Shown here piece after piece: positions 8,782-16,042 of a stretch of DNA of 44,612 bases. The notes beneath the pieces were generated by a model, which worked only from the letters and a program-made list of their open reading frames with translations, ran no database searches and was not told where the DNA came from. The stretch's first letter is position 1; each line of letters opens with the position of its first letter. Location of the stretch: NCBI GenBank assembly GCA_050010115.1, contig JBEKLQ010000041.1, positions 1-44,612 on the forward strand, in the 5' to 3' direction. A program made the position numbers and the translations under genes. This DNA is from JAKACA01 sp050010115. Its GTDB lineage: Bacteria > Actinomycetota > Acidimicrobiia > Acidimicrobiales > Bog-793.

Positions 8782-8925
8782 TCAGAGACCACCTCCGACT
8801 AGCCCCACCTCGAATCGCGGCACGTCAAAATAGCCACCTCCCTTCCACGCAAAGAGGGACCTGGCCGAGGAATTAGAGGGTCGGTACACCGCGTCACCGG
8901 TGACCCTCAATCTCCCCGCGTCCAT
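8782..8925 (-). CDS. Candidate 47-aa glycine-rich small protein, or 13-aa leader peptide
   Basis: The reading frame from ATG 8925 to TGA 8782 encodes a polar N-terminus (MDAGRLRVTGDAVYRPSN) and a C-terminus with two GGG runs around aromatic/acidic residues: AWKGGGYFDVPRFEV then GLVGGGL. GGGAG lies only two bases before the ATG, too close for a good ribosome site. A GTG at 8823, behind an AAGGGAGGTG ribosome site (spacing about 11-13), would give only MPRFEVGLVGGGL. An intrinsic terminator follows 28 bp after the stop. I do not recognise the family. It may be a small secreted or modified peptide, a regulatory leader peptide for the MFS gene, or chance. Confidence 0.3.
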   Translation of the reverse strand: MDAGRLRVTGDAVYRPSNSSARSLFAWKGGGYFDVPRFEVGLVGGGL

Positions 8926-8942
8926 ACTCCCAGGTCGCGGGG
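8876..8942. other. Two adjacent stem-loops in the intergenic region
   Basis: GAGGGTC (8876-8882) can pair with GACCCTC (8902-8908), and CCCCGCG (8914-8920) with CGCGGGG (8936-8942). A perfect 12-bp palindrome GTCACCGGTGAC lies at 8893-8904. With the terminator at 8728-8753 the region looks like a structured transcript. I matched it to no known riboswitch class. Confidence 0.35.
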
Positions 8943-8959
8943 TAAGAAGCAATCGTTCG

Positions 8960-8982
8960 CATTGAAAACGATGTTTTCGATG
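8960..8982. promoter_or_regulatory. 23-bp near-perfect palindrome, operator candidate
   Basis: CATTGAAAAC-GAT-GTTTTCGATG has 9 of 10 arm positions complementary. It is AT-rich in an otherwise GC-rich region and lies about 35 bp upstream of the small minus-strand ORF. The size and symmetry suit a dimeric repressor; none is encoded next to it. Confidence 0.4.
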
Positions 8983-9078
8983 TTTTAGGGGCGCGCCAAC
9001 TCACCCAGCCGGCCAGGCCCGCGGGTTCAGATATGCGGCGCCGAGTGGGTCGACGGACGGTCGGTCGGTCGGGGCTAC

Positions 9079-11859
9079 TCAGCTAGGGATTTGCTTGATC
9101 CCCTCGTGGAGGTACAGCGGGCTCTCGCCACCCGGGATCACCCGGAGAGTCGGCACGAGGTCGCGAGAGAACTCGAGGCGCGGTTGGGTCTCCAGCCACG
9201 GGCGCAGCGATGAGGCGCTGAGCGGTCTCGAGAAGTAGTAGCCCTGCACGGCGTCGCAGCCGGCATCTGCCAGCACCGAGCACGTGAGCTCGTCCTCCGC
9301 CCCTTCGGCCACGACGGAGAGGCCGAGCGAGTGAGCCATGGCGATCGAGGAACGGACGATGATGGCGTTGCTCTCGTCATAGGCCACGTTGCCGACGAAG
9401 GACCTGTCGATCTTCAGCTCGTTGAGCGGGAGCCGATGGAGGTAGGCGAGCGACGAGTAGCCAGTGCCGAAGTCGTCGACGGCAATGCGCACACCCATCT
9501 TCCCGAGCTCCGCCAGGACGCCGCTCGCCTCACCGATGTCCGCCATGACCTCCGTCTCGGTCACCTCGAGGGTGAGGGAGCTGGCCGGCAGGTTGTTGGC
9601 AGCAAGTCGCCCGGCCACCTTCTCGACGAGGGAGTGGTCGGACAGGTCGCGGCCCGAGAGGTTCACAGCCAAGCCAGCCGTCACACCGGCGTCTCGCCAT
9701 TCGGCGGCCTGGGCACACGCCTCGGTAAGCACGAACTCGGTGATCTCGCCGATCAGGCCCATCTGCTCGGCGATGGCGATGAACTCGTCCGTCGGCACCT
9801 GGCCCAGCTCCGGGTGGTCCCAGCGAGCCAGCGCCTCGAAACGGAGGAGCTTGCCCGAGGCTAGCCCGGCGATCGGCTGGTACATGATGTACAACTCGTG
9901 ACCCTGCCTCAGCGCTTGGGCGAGTTGGCCCCCGAGCACGAGCTTGCGCTCCATGTTCTGGTCCTGCGCCGGCGAGTACAGCTCGATGCCCGAACGCCGC
10001 TCCTTGGCCAGGTACATGGCGATGTCGGCACGCTGTAACAGCAACGCGATACTGTCACCGTGCTCGGGGGCGAGCGACACTCCGGCGCTCGCTCGCACAG
10101 CCAGCGTGATCCCGTCGAGGTCCATCGGCTTCGAGAGCGCATCTTCGAGATCCCGCACGATCCCGATTGCTTCCTCGGGACCGATGATGTCCGGAACGAT
10201 CAGTGCGAACTCATCGCCGCCGATCCTGGCCACCGTGGCCCGGCCCCGAGCAGCCCGCACGAGACACTCCGCCACCTCGCACACCAATCTGTCGCCGGTA
10301 CTGTGGCCGAGGGTGTCGTTCACTTCCTTGAACCGGTCGAGGTCAAGCAGGGCAACGGCGGCCCGACCCGTCTCGGCGAGCGCCGCGCTGGCCCTCTCGA
10401 GAAACAACGCCCGGTTGGGCAAGCCGGTGAGCGAGTCATGGGTCGCCTGGTAGCTCTTGCTGTCCGCCTCGAGGCGCAACTCCTCGACCAGGCGTGCCCG
10501 TTCCATGGTCGTGCTGGCGTGAGCAGCCAGCGCCTCGAACAGTCGCAGATCGTCGTCGTCGAAGGGGTCGAGCTCCTCCTGGCGATCAAGCGCCACCAGA
10601 GCGCCAATGGGCTGATCTCCGCTGAGGAGCGGCACGATAAGGGCGTCGCGGAACTGTCCCAACACCGGGTCCACGTCTTCGAGGCTGCTCGTCCGGTCGG
10701 CCGCTCGTTGACGCAGGCTCGGGCGGCCAAACGAGATCGCCTCCGAGACGCACGACGCCTCCGAAAGGGTGATCCGCTGGACGTGAAACCGGACCTCCCC
10801 GTCGAGGGCCAGGCTGCGGGCTTCAGGCCAGGTATCCACGAGGACCAGCTCCGCTCTGCGTGCGCGCATGACGGACTGGACACGCTCCAGGATCGCCCAG
10901 GCGGTGCCCACCGGATCCAGGTGTGGGCTGCCCAAGGACCGCGAGAAGTGGTACAGCTGCTCGAGCGCACCGAAGCGCTGGGTCAGCTTCAGGTAACCCC
11001 GGTACGCAAAGACAATCAGGCCGCCGACGATGACCAGCGGCAGCACAGCCCAGGTGTTCCACCAGGCGGCGTCGAGCACGACGAAAGCCAGCCCGATGCT
11101 GGCACTGAGCAACAGGACGAACCTGAGGAAGTCGAAACCCGTGCTGAGCGGCCGGCCTTGCCCGTGGAGTCGGATGACGACGCTGACAGCCGCCTGGGCG
11201 ACAAGCGCCGCCGCGGCGAGGGCGGCTGCCCCTACCGCCCAACCACCCGGGCCGACCGCCTGGTGAGTCCCGAGGAACTCCCGGTAGATCGTTGCCGCGA
11301 TGGCCGCCGATGCCGCCGCCGTCGCTGCGTTGAAGCTGAGCTTGAGCGGTGACTGACGCCGCACCGCGCCGAGCACGAGGGCTTCGCCAAGCAGGCGGCT
11401 CACTACCAGCACAGCCGGTGCTGCAAAGACGAGGCCGAGCAGCAGCGGCACTTCGCTCAAGCTGAATAGAGTCGTGTGGCCGCGGTGGTGAAACGACACC
11501 GGAGCGAGGACGGCGGCCGCCGAGAGCGCCACGAGCATGACGGCGATCGCCGGTTGGCTGGCCAGCGATCGCACCGGTCCGAGCCCGGCGGCAGGACCGA
11601 AGAACAACAGCAGACAGCTGAGCAGCATCAGCAGGACCGAGAAAATGCCGACCCGGACCTCCGCAGGGCCTAGCCCATGAACCGGACGTGTTGAGGCCTC
11701 CTCGGCGGTGGCCGGCGCAGGCGCTTGCGTAGGCTGCGCCGATGGCGGCAGTCCGGACGCGGCGCGCCGCTTGGGAACGTGGCCAACAGAGTCCCCCTTC
11801 TCACCGGACATGTCGACCCGCTCAGCGTGGACGCGGCGGTAGGTGTGGTCCGACACCAA
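9079..11859 (-). CDS. Membrane-bound GGDEF-EAL protein (c-di-GMP turnover)
   Basis: 926-aa protein. After a proline/alanine-rich cytoplasmic start, residues about 67-290 hold some eight hydrophobic segments resembling a MASE-type sensor. A GAF-like domain (about 310-455) follows, then GGDEF (about 470-630, intact RIGGDEF) and EAL (about 650-895). The EAL part keeps RFEALARW, VNLSG, EVTETEV, DDFGTGYSSL, LKIDRSF and QGYYFSRP, so both activities look possible. The product-inhibition site (RxxD five residues before GGDEF) is absent: RGRA occupies that place. The start may instead be ATG 11811 (MSGEKGD). It is followed by a 490-bp non-coding region and is probably monocistronic. Confidence 0.88.
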   Translation of the reverse strand: MVSDHTYRRVHAERVDMSGEKGDSVGHVPKRRAASGLPPSAQPTQAPAPATAEEASTRPVHGLGPAEVRVGIFSVLLMLLSCLLLFFGPAAGLGPVRSLASQPAIAVMLVALSAAAVLAPVSFHHRGHTTLFSLSEVPLLLGLVFAAPAVLVVSRLLGEALVLGAVRRQSPLKLSFNAATAAASAAIAATIYREFLGTHQAVGPGGWAVGAAALAAAALVAQAAVSVVIRLHGQGRPLSTGFDFLRFVLLLSASIGLAFVVLDAAWWNTWAVLPLVIVGGLIVFAYRGYLKLTQRFGALEQLYHFSRSLGSPHLDPVGTAWAILERVQSVMRARRAELVLVDTWPEARSLALDGEVRFHVQRITLSEASCVSEAISFGRPSLRQRAADRTSSLEDVDPVLGQFRDALIVPLLSGDQPIGALVALDRQEELDPFDDDDLRLFEALAAHASTTMERARLVEELRLEADSKSYQATHDSLTGLPNRALFLERASAALAETGRAAVALLDLDRFKEVNDTLGHSTGDRLVCEVAECLVRAARGRATVARIGGDEFALIVPDIIGPEEAIGIVRDLEDALSKPMDLDGITLAVRASAGVSLAPEHGDSIALLLQRADIAMYLAKERRSGIELYSPAQDQNMERKLVLGGQLAQALRQGHELYIMYQPIAGLASGKLLRFEALARWDHPELGQVPTDEFIAIAEQMGLIGEITEFVLTEACAQAAEWRDAGVTAGLAVNLSGRDLSDHSLVEKVAGRLAANNLPASSLTLEVTETEVMADIGEASGVLAELGKMGVRIAVDDFGTGYSSLAYLHRLPLNELKIDRSFVGNVAYDESNAIIVRSSIAMAHSLGLSVVAEGAEDELTCSVLADAGCDAVQGYYFSRPLSASSLRPWLETQPRLEFSRDLVPTLRVIPGGESPLYLHEGIKQIPS

Positions 11860-11959
11860 TGGTCTCTATCGGCAGGAACCTTGAACGACTTGAGCGGAAA
11901 TACTTCAATTCGTTCCGCTCATCGCGCGATAAGGCCCGGAGATCGGGAAGGATGGGGCC

Positions 11960-12391
11960 ATGATACCTGCCCGGTTGTCACTGGTGACATTGAGTGCCAC
12001 TGACTTACCCCGCCTACGCGACTTCTACCAAGCCATGGGATGGAGGCCCGCGAACAGCTCCGACGAGTTCGCCTCCTTCGTGCTCGGAGGCGCGGTACTG
12101 GCGCTGTACCCGAGAGAGCTTCTCCAGTCCGAGGCTGCACCTGACCTGGCGCCGCCGGCTCCCGGGTCCTGGAGCGGGGTGACCCTGGCACTCAATGTCG
12201 ACCACGTCGATGAGGTTGACGAGGTGTTTGATGCCGCGATCCGAGCGGGTGCCCGCGCCGTCGCCGAGCCCCGCGACCGTGAGTGGGGCGGGCGCTCGGG
12301 CTACATCGCCGATCCCGAACAGAACCGCTGGGAGATCGCCTGGGCCCCGGGAGCTATGTTCGACGAGCGGGGCGCGATAATCGACTTCTGA
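11960..12391 (+). CDS. VOC family (glyoxalase/bleomycin-resistance fold) protein
   Basis: 143-aa single-domain vicinal oxygen chelate protein. It has paired beta-alpha-beta-beta-beta modules: LSLVTLSATDLPRLRDFYQAMGW at the start and VTLALNVDHVDEVDEVFDAAIRAGA in the middle. It ends with GYIADPEQNRWEIAWAP, the DPxGNxxEI-type motif that normally supplies a metal-ligand glutamate. The substrate is unknown; small enzymes of this kind act as dioxygenases, isomerases or binding proteins. The gene is divergent from the GGDEF-EAL gene with a 100-bp gap that could hold both promoters. A hairpin 9 bp after its stop may terminate it. Confidence 0.85.
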   Translation: MIPARLSLVTLSATDLPRLRDFYQAMGWRPANSSDEFASFVLGGAVLALYPRELLQSEAAPDLAPPAPGSWSGVTLALNVDHVDEVDEVFDAAIRAGARAVAEPRDREWGGRSGYIADPEQNRWEIAWAPGAMFDERGAIIDF

Positions 12392-12400
12392 TCACCGGGA

Positions 12401-12415
12401 GCCCCTTTCGGGGGC
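12401..12415 (+). terminator. Hairpin after the VOC gene
   Basis: GCCCC and GGGGC flank a 5-base loop, 9 bp after the VOC stop. There is no long T-run. Probable weak terminator. Confidence 0.4.
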
Positions 12416-12491
12416 CATCGGGACAGATTGTGACATTCGCCCCTGGCGCAGCGGTCCATCCGGCGGTGCAATGGACGAAAGAGGCAAAGAG

Positions 12492-12512
12492 GCGCTCGGA
12501 CGCGCCGAGCGC
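12492..12512 (+). promoter_or_regulatory. Hairpin just upstream of the hsp20 ribosome site
   Basis: A perfect 8-bp stem GCGCTCGG / CCGAGCGC with a 5-base loop ends 4 bases before AAAGGAGG. GGCGCT (12491-12496) could alternatively pair with GGCGCC (12523-12528), which overlaps the ribosome site. A thermosensor role is speculative; it may only stabilise the mRNA. Confidence 0.35.
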
Positions 12513-12528
12513 ATGGAAAGGAGGCGCC

Positions 12529-12936
12529 ATGTCACTCGTGAGACGTGAGCACTTCGAGTTCCCGGAGCTGTGGCGGCGGTTCTTCGACACCGAGACTGAC
12601 AGCTCGTGGATGCGGATCGAGGAGTTCCTGGATGGCGACACCCTCGTCGTACGGGCCGAGCTCCCCGGCATCGATCCGGACAAGGACGTGGAGCTGACGA
12701 TCACCGAAGGAGTCCTCCAGATGAGGGCCCGTCGGGAGGAGAAGTCGGAGCACAAGAGCAAGGACAGCTACCACTCCGAGTTCCGTTACGGGTCATTCGT
12801 CCGTAGCTTCCGGCTCCCGGAAGGAACGAAGGAGGAGGACGTCCAGGCGTCCTACCGCGACGGGATCCTCGAGATCCGACTACCCGTGAGCGAAATGAAG
12901 GCAGCGACGACCAGGATCGCAGTCACTCAAAGCTGA
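12529..12936 (+). CDS. Small heat-shock protein, Hsp20 / alpha-crystallin family
   Basis: 135-aa ATP-independent holdase chaperone. The alpha-crystallin domain spans about residues 24-125: RIEEFLDGDTLVVRAELPGID, then YGSFVRSFRLPEG and YRDGILEIRLP. The last of these carries the GILxIxLP-type signature. The N-terminal arm is short (EHFEFPELWRRFFD). AAAGGAGG at 12517-12524 fixes the ATG at 12529. No HAIR or CIRCE element was seen upstream, unlike groEL in this window. A GC-rich hairpin pair at 12955-12991 follows. Family assignment is firm. Confidence 0.92.
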   Translation: MSLVRREHFEFPELWRRFFDTETDSSWMRIEEFLDGDTLVVRAELPGIDPDKDVELTITEGVLQMRARREEKSEHKSKDSYHSEFRYGSFVRSFRLPEGTKEEDVQASYRDGILEIRLPVSEMKAATTRIAVTQS

Positions 12937-12954
12937 CGCTCACAGTTGAGCAGT

Positions 12955-12991
12955 CTGGCCCGTGCGCCGTCCCCGTGCGGCCACGGGCCAG
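12955..12991 (+). terminator. Hairpin terminator after hsp20
   Basis: A perfect 10-bp stem CTGGCCCGTG / CACGGGCCAG begins 18 bp after the hsp20 stop, with a further GCCG/CGGC stem inside the loop. Downstream is only mildly T-rich (GATCTCTGTCTGT). Confidence 0.55.
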
Positions 12992-13118
12992 ATCTCTGTC
13001 TGTCGGCTCGCGAGGCCCCCGAAACCCCCTCTATTAGGGACTTCCGGCACTACCGCAGGTCCCCCGAGCAGTCGCACTATGAACCCCTGAGGGGAGTCAC
13101 GGTGAAGGGAGTCACCCC

Positions 13119-14528
13119 ATGACTGGCACTCGTGAACGTGTCACGGACACCATGAGCGATGCCGACACCCTCCTCTGGACGATGAGTCGGGATCCGGTCT
13201 TGCGTCCAACGATCGTGGCGGTGATGGCGTTGGACCGCGCGCCGCGCTGGGAGGACGTGCGTACCCGGATGGAGGCGATGACCAGACTCGTTCCAAGACT
13301 GCGTTCGCACGTCGTGCAGCGCCCGCTCGGTGCGGGCCGACCTCTGTTCGTGGAGGATGCCCACTTCGACCTCGACGTCCATATACGACGCATCGCGCTG
13401 CCGCCTCCGGGGACGTTCAGGGCGCTCCTCGACATGGCCCAGGTCATGGCAACCACCGGGTTCGACCCGGGACTGCCGCTGTGGGAAGCAGTCGTGGTCG
13501 AGGGCATCGAAGGAGAGCGCGCCGCCTTCGTCATCAAGCTGCACCACGCCCTGATCGACGGCGTCGGCGGAGTGGCCGTGCTCGTGCACCTCCTCGACCC
13601 TCACCGGCGCCCTGCCGGGACGCGCGCCTCAACGTCGCCTGCCTCACCGGTGACAGAGAGGAAGCAGATCGACGGCGTCCCGGCGTCACGCGGCGGCAGC
13701 CCACTGTTGCACCTGCCCGACACACGCCATCTCTTCGAGGCCGCCCTACACGCGGCGTCACACCCGGCCGAATCGCTCGATCAGCTTCGCTCGACCGCCG
13801 AGTCGGCTGCCCGTCTCCTCGCGCCGGCCGGCCGGCCGATGTCCACGCTCATGACCGAACGGGGTTTCGGACGGCGCTTCGAGGTGCTCGATCTGTCGCT
13901 GGGTGAGCTACGGGAAGCGGAGGCGGCCACGGGAGGCACCCTCAATGACGTGTTCGTCGCCGGCGTCGTGGGAGGTCTGCAGCGGTACCACGATCTCCAT
14001 GGAGCCAACCTCGACTCGCTCCGGATGCTCATGCCCGTGAACATGCGCGGCGGCGCGGAGCCGGTCAGCGGCAACCACTTCGTGCCCGCACGTTTCGTCG
14101 TCCAGGCCGCTCGCGATCCCGGCGAGCGCGTGCGCGAAGTGCATCGGGTCGCCGGCGAATGGAAGCACGCGCCGGCCCTCGGACTGAGCGACATGCTCGC
14201 TGCCGGGCTGAACCTGCTCCCCGACCCGCTCGTGACGGCGCTGTGGGGTTCGATGCTGAAGGGTGACGACTGCTGCATCACGAACGTACCGGGCCCACCG
14301 TTCGAGACGTACCTGGCCGGCGCCCAAGTCGAGCGCATCTATGCCTTCGCTCCGCCGTCGGGTGCGGCGCTCAATGTCGCCCTCGTCACGCTCGCCGGCC
14401 GAGCGTGCGTGGGGATCAACTTCGACGCGGCCGCCGTTCCCGACCCCGCGAAGCTCGCGGCCTGCTTGGACGAGGGCTTCGGCGAGGTAGTTCGCCTGGG
14501 CCGCACGGATAAGGAGGAGACGCCATGA
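13119..14528 (+). CDS. Wax ester synthase / diacylglycerol acyltransferase (WS/DGAT), first copy
   Basis: 469-aa WS/DGAT-family acyltransferase that would join acyl-CoA to diacylglycerol or long-chain alcohols to make storage lipid. The catalytic motif HHALIDG lies at 142-148. The second conserved region reads LNDVFVAGVVGGLQRY, with MLMPVNMRGG and the C-terminal CCITNVPGPPFETYLAGA. A GGGAG sits before ATG 13119, and CACTAT at 13073-13078 is a possible -10. The N-terminus (TMSDADTLLWTMSRDP) departs from the usual LSxxDxxFL start. Its stop overlaps the ATG of the next gene in ATGA (14525-14528), so translation of the two is probably coupled. Confidence 0.88.
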   Translation: MTGTRERVTDTMSDADTLLWTMSRDPVLRPTIVAVMALDRAPRWEDVRTRMEAMTRLVPRLRSHVVQRPLGAGRPLFVEDAHFDLDVHIRRIALPPPGTFRALLDMAQVMATTGFDPGLPLWEAVVVEGIEGERAAFVIKLHHALIDGVGGVAVLVHLLDPHRRPAGTRASTSPASPVTERKQIDGVPASRGGSPLLHLPDTRHLFEAALHAASHPAESLDQLRSTAESAARLLAPAGRPMSTLMTERGFGRRFEVLDLSLGELREAEAATGGTLNDVFVAGVVGGLQRYHDLHGANLDSLRMLMPVNMRGGAEPVSGNHFVPARFVVQAARDPGERVREVHRVAGEWKHAPALGLSDMLAAGLNLLPDPLVTALWGSMLKGDDCCITNVPGPPFETYLAGAQVERIYAFAPPSGAALNVALVTLAGRACVGINFDAAAVPDPAKLAACLDEGFGEVVRLGRTDKEETP

Positions 14529-16042
14529 GCCCGCCCATCGAAGCGCTGTCGGCGCTCGACTCGTTCTTCTTGTACCTGGAGTCGCCACAGACGCCGATGC
14601 ACAGCGGGTCCGTCGGCATCTTCGAGGGGGCACCGCTTCGAGACCGGCTCGGGCGGTTGCGTCTCGACGCCATCCGGGCCGAGGTCGAACGTCGCCTGAA
14701 CCTGGTCCCAAAGCTCCGGCGGCGCGTGCAGTTCTCCCGCGTGGGCGAGGCCACACCGGTGTGGGTGGATGATCCTCATTTCGACATCACCAGCCATGTG
14801 CTCAGCACGGCCTTGCCGTCACCCGGGACCGAGGTACAGCTCGCCGATCTGTGCGCCGAGCTCATGGCGGCACCGCTGGATCGCGACCGGCCCTTGTGGG
14901 AGATGTGGTTCGTCGATGGGCTCGACGGCGGACGCGTGGCCATCATCGAAAAACTGCACCACGCCATGGCAGACGGCCTTGCCGGCGTGGAGCTGGCCAC
15001 TGTGCTGCTCGATATCCAGCGCCATCCCGATCTCCCGCCCCCCTCGACCGAGCCGTGGCACCCGAGCCCGGCACCGAGCCTGGGCGCGATGTTGGCGCAC
15101 GAGATCGTCCGGCAAAGCTCGGCCCCGCTTCATGCGGTGAGCCGCCAGCTCGATTCCCTGCGTCATCCGGTGCAAGCAGCCCGCCACACGGCAGAGCTGG
15201 CGGCGGCAGTGAGCACCGTGGTCACGCCTCACAGCATCGCACCGCAATGCTCGCTCAACGTGCCCGTCGGCGAAGCCCGGCGGGTGCTCTTCTTGCGACA
15301 GCCACTTGACGACCTGCAATGCGTGGAGCGCCGCTTCGGCGTCACGATCAACGATCTCCTCCTCACGGCGGTCGCCGGAGGCATACACCGCCTTCTCTCG
15401 GCGCGCGGCGAGCGGGTCGAGGGTCGCACCGTGCAGGTCCTCGTTCCGGTGGGAATGGACCACCACGGTGACCACCGGCTGGGCAACAATGTCTCGGCGA
15501 TGCTGGTCCGGCTCCCGATCGGAACTTTGGATCCTGTGGCCCGCATGCAGGCGGTGTCCCATGAGGCCGCACGCTGCAAGCGCCATCACCAAGCGATGGC
15601 GGGCGAGCTCCTCGTGGGCCTCCTCGAACCGTGGCCGCAGCCTGTGCTGTCGGCAGCGACGCAGCTGGTGCACCGGCAGCCTCTCGTGAACCTGGTCGTG
15701 ACGAACGTGCCGGGACCCGGCATCCCGCTGTACGCGATGGGCGCACGCATGCTCGAGGCGTTCCCGATCGTGCCACTCGCCGGCAACCTCAGCGTCGGTG
15801 TGGCAGCCCTGTCCTACGACGGGCAGCTCACCGTGGGGATACTGACCGACCCCGACGCGTGCCCTGACGCCTCGGTGCTCGCGGACGGCATCAGTCGCTC
15901 GTTTGCCGACCTCGTCGCAGCATCGTCCTATCAGCCCCGCAGGCGCTGGGCCGACGGAGCCGCAGAGGGTTCCAGAGGCGGCGAAAGAGCGCCGGGCCGT
16001 AGCACCGAGGTCGCTGTGTCTGGAGGAGGAGGCAGGCCATGA
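14525..16042 (+). CDS. Wax ester synthase / diacylglycerol acyltransferase (WS/DGAT), second copy
   Basis: 505-aa paralogue with the canonical family start IEALSALDSFFLYLESPQTPMH and catalytic HHAMADG at 145-151. Other family blocks are INDLLLTAVAGGIHRLL, VLVPVGMDHHGDHRLGNN and NLVVTNVPGPGIPLYAMGA. Two related but clearly diverged acyltransferases in tandem suggest different acceptor specificity or a hetero-oligomer; this is inference. A GGAGG ahead of the start overlaps the end of the first copy. Its own stop overlaps the following acyl-CoA synthetase start in ATGA (16039-16042), giving three translationally coupled genes. Confidence 0.9.
   Translation: MSPPIEALSALDSFFLYLESPQTPMHSGSVGIFEGAPLRDRLGRLRLDAIRAEVERRLNLVPKLRRRVQFSRVGEATPVWVDDPHFDITSHVLSTALPSPGTEVQLADLCAELMAAPLDRDRPLWEMWFVDGLDGGRVAIIEKLHHAMADGLAGVELATVLLDIQRHPDLPPPSTEPWHPSPAPSLGAMLAHEIVRQSSAPLHAVSRQLDSLRHPVQAARHTAELAAAVSTVVTPHSIAPQCSLNVPVGEARRVLFLRQPLDDLQCVERRFGVTINDLLLTAVAGGIHRLLSARGERVEGRTVQVLVPVGMDHHGDHRLGNNVSAMLVRLPIGTLDPVARMQAVSHEAARCKRHHQAMAGELLVGLLEPWPQPVLSAATQLVHRQPLVNLVVTNVPGPGIPLYAMGARMLEAFPIVPLAGNLSVGVAALSYDGQLTVGILTDPDACPDASVLADGISRSFADLVAASSYQPRRRWADGAAEGSRGGERAPGRSTEVAVSGGGGRP

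Noticed and set aside
9051..9075. GGTC/CGGT short repeats after the GGDEF-EAL gene
   Set aside because: Only about three four-base units; not distinguishable from chance in high-GC sequence.
8860..9078. c-di-GMP riboswitch near the GGDEF-EAL gene
   Set aside because: I could not trace the GEMM core, and the region lies downstream of that gene rather than in its leader.
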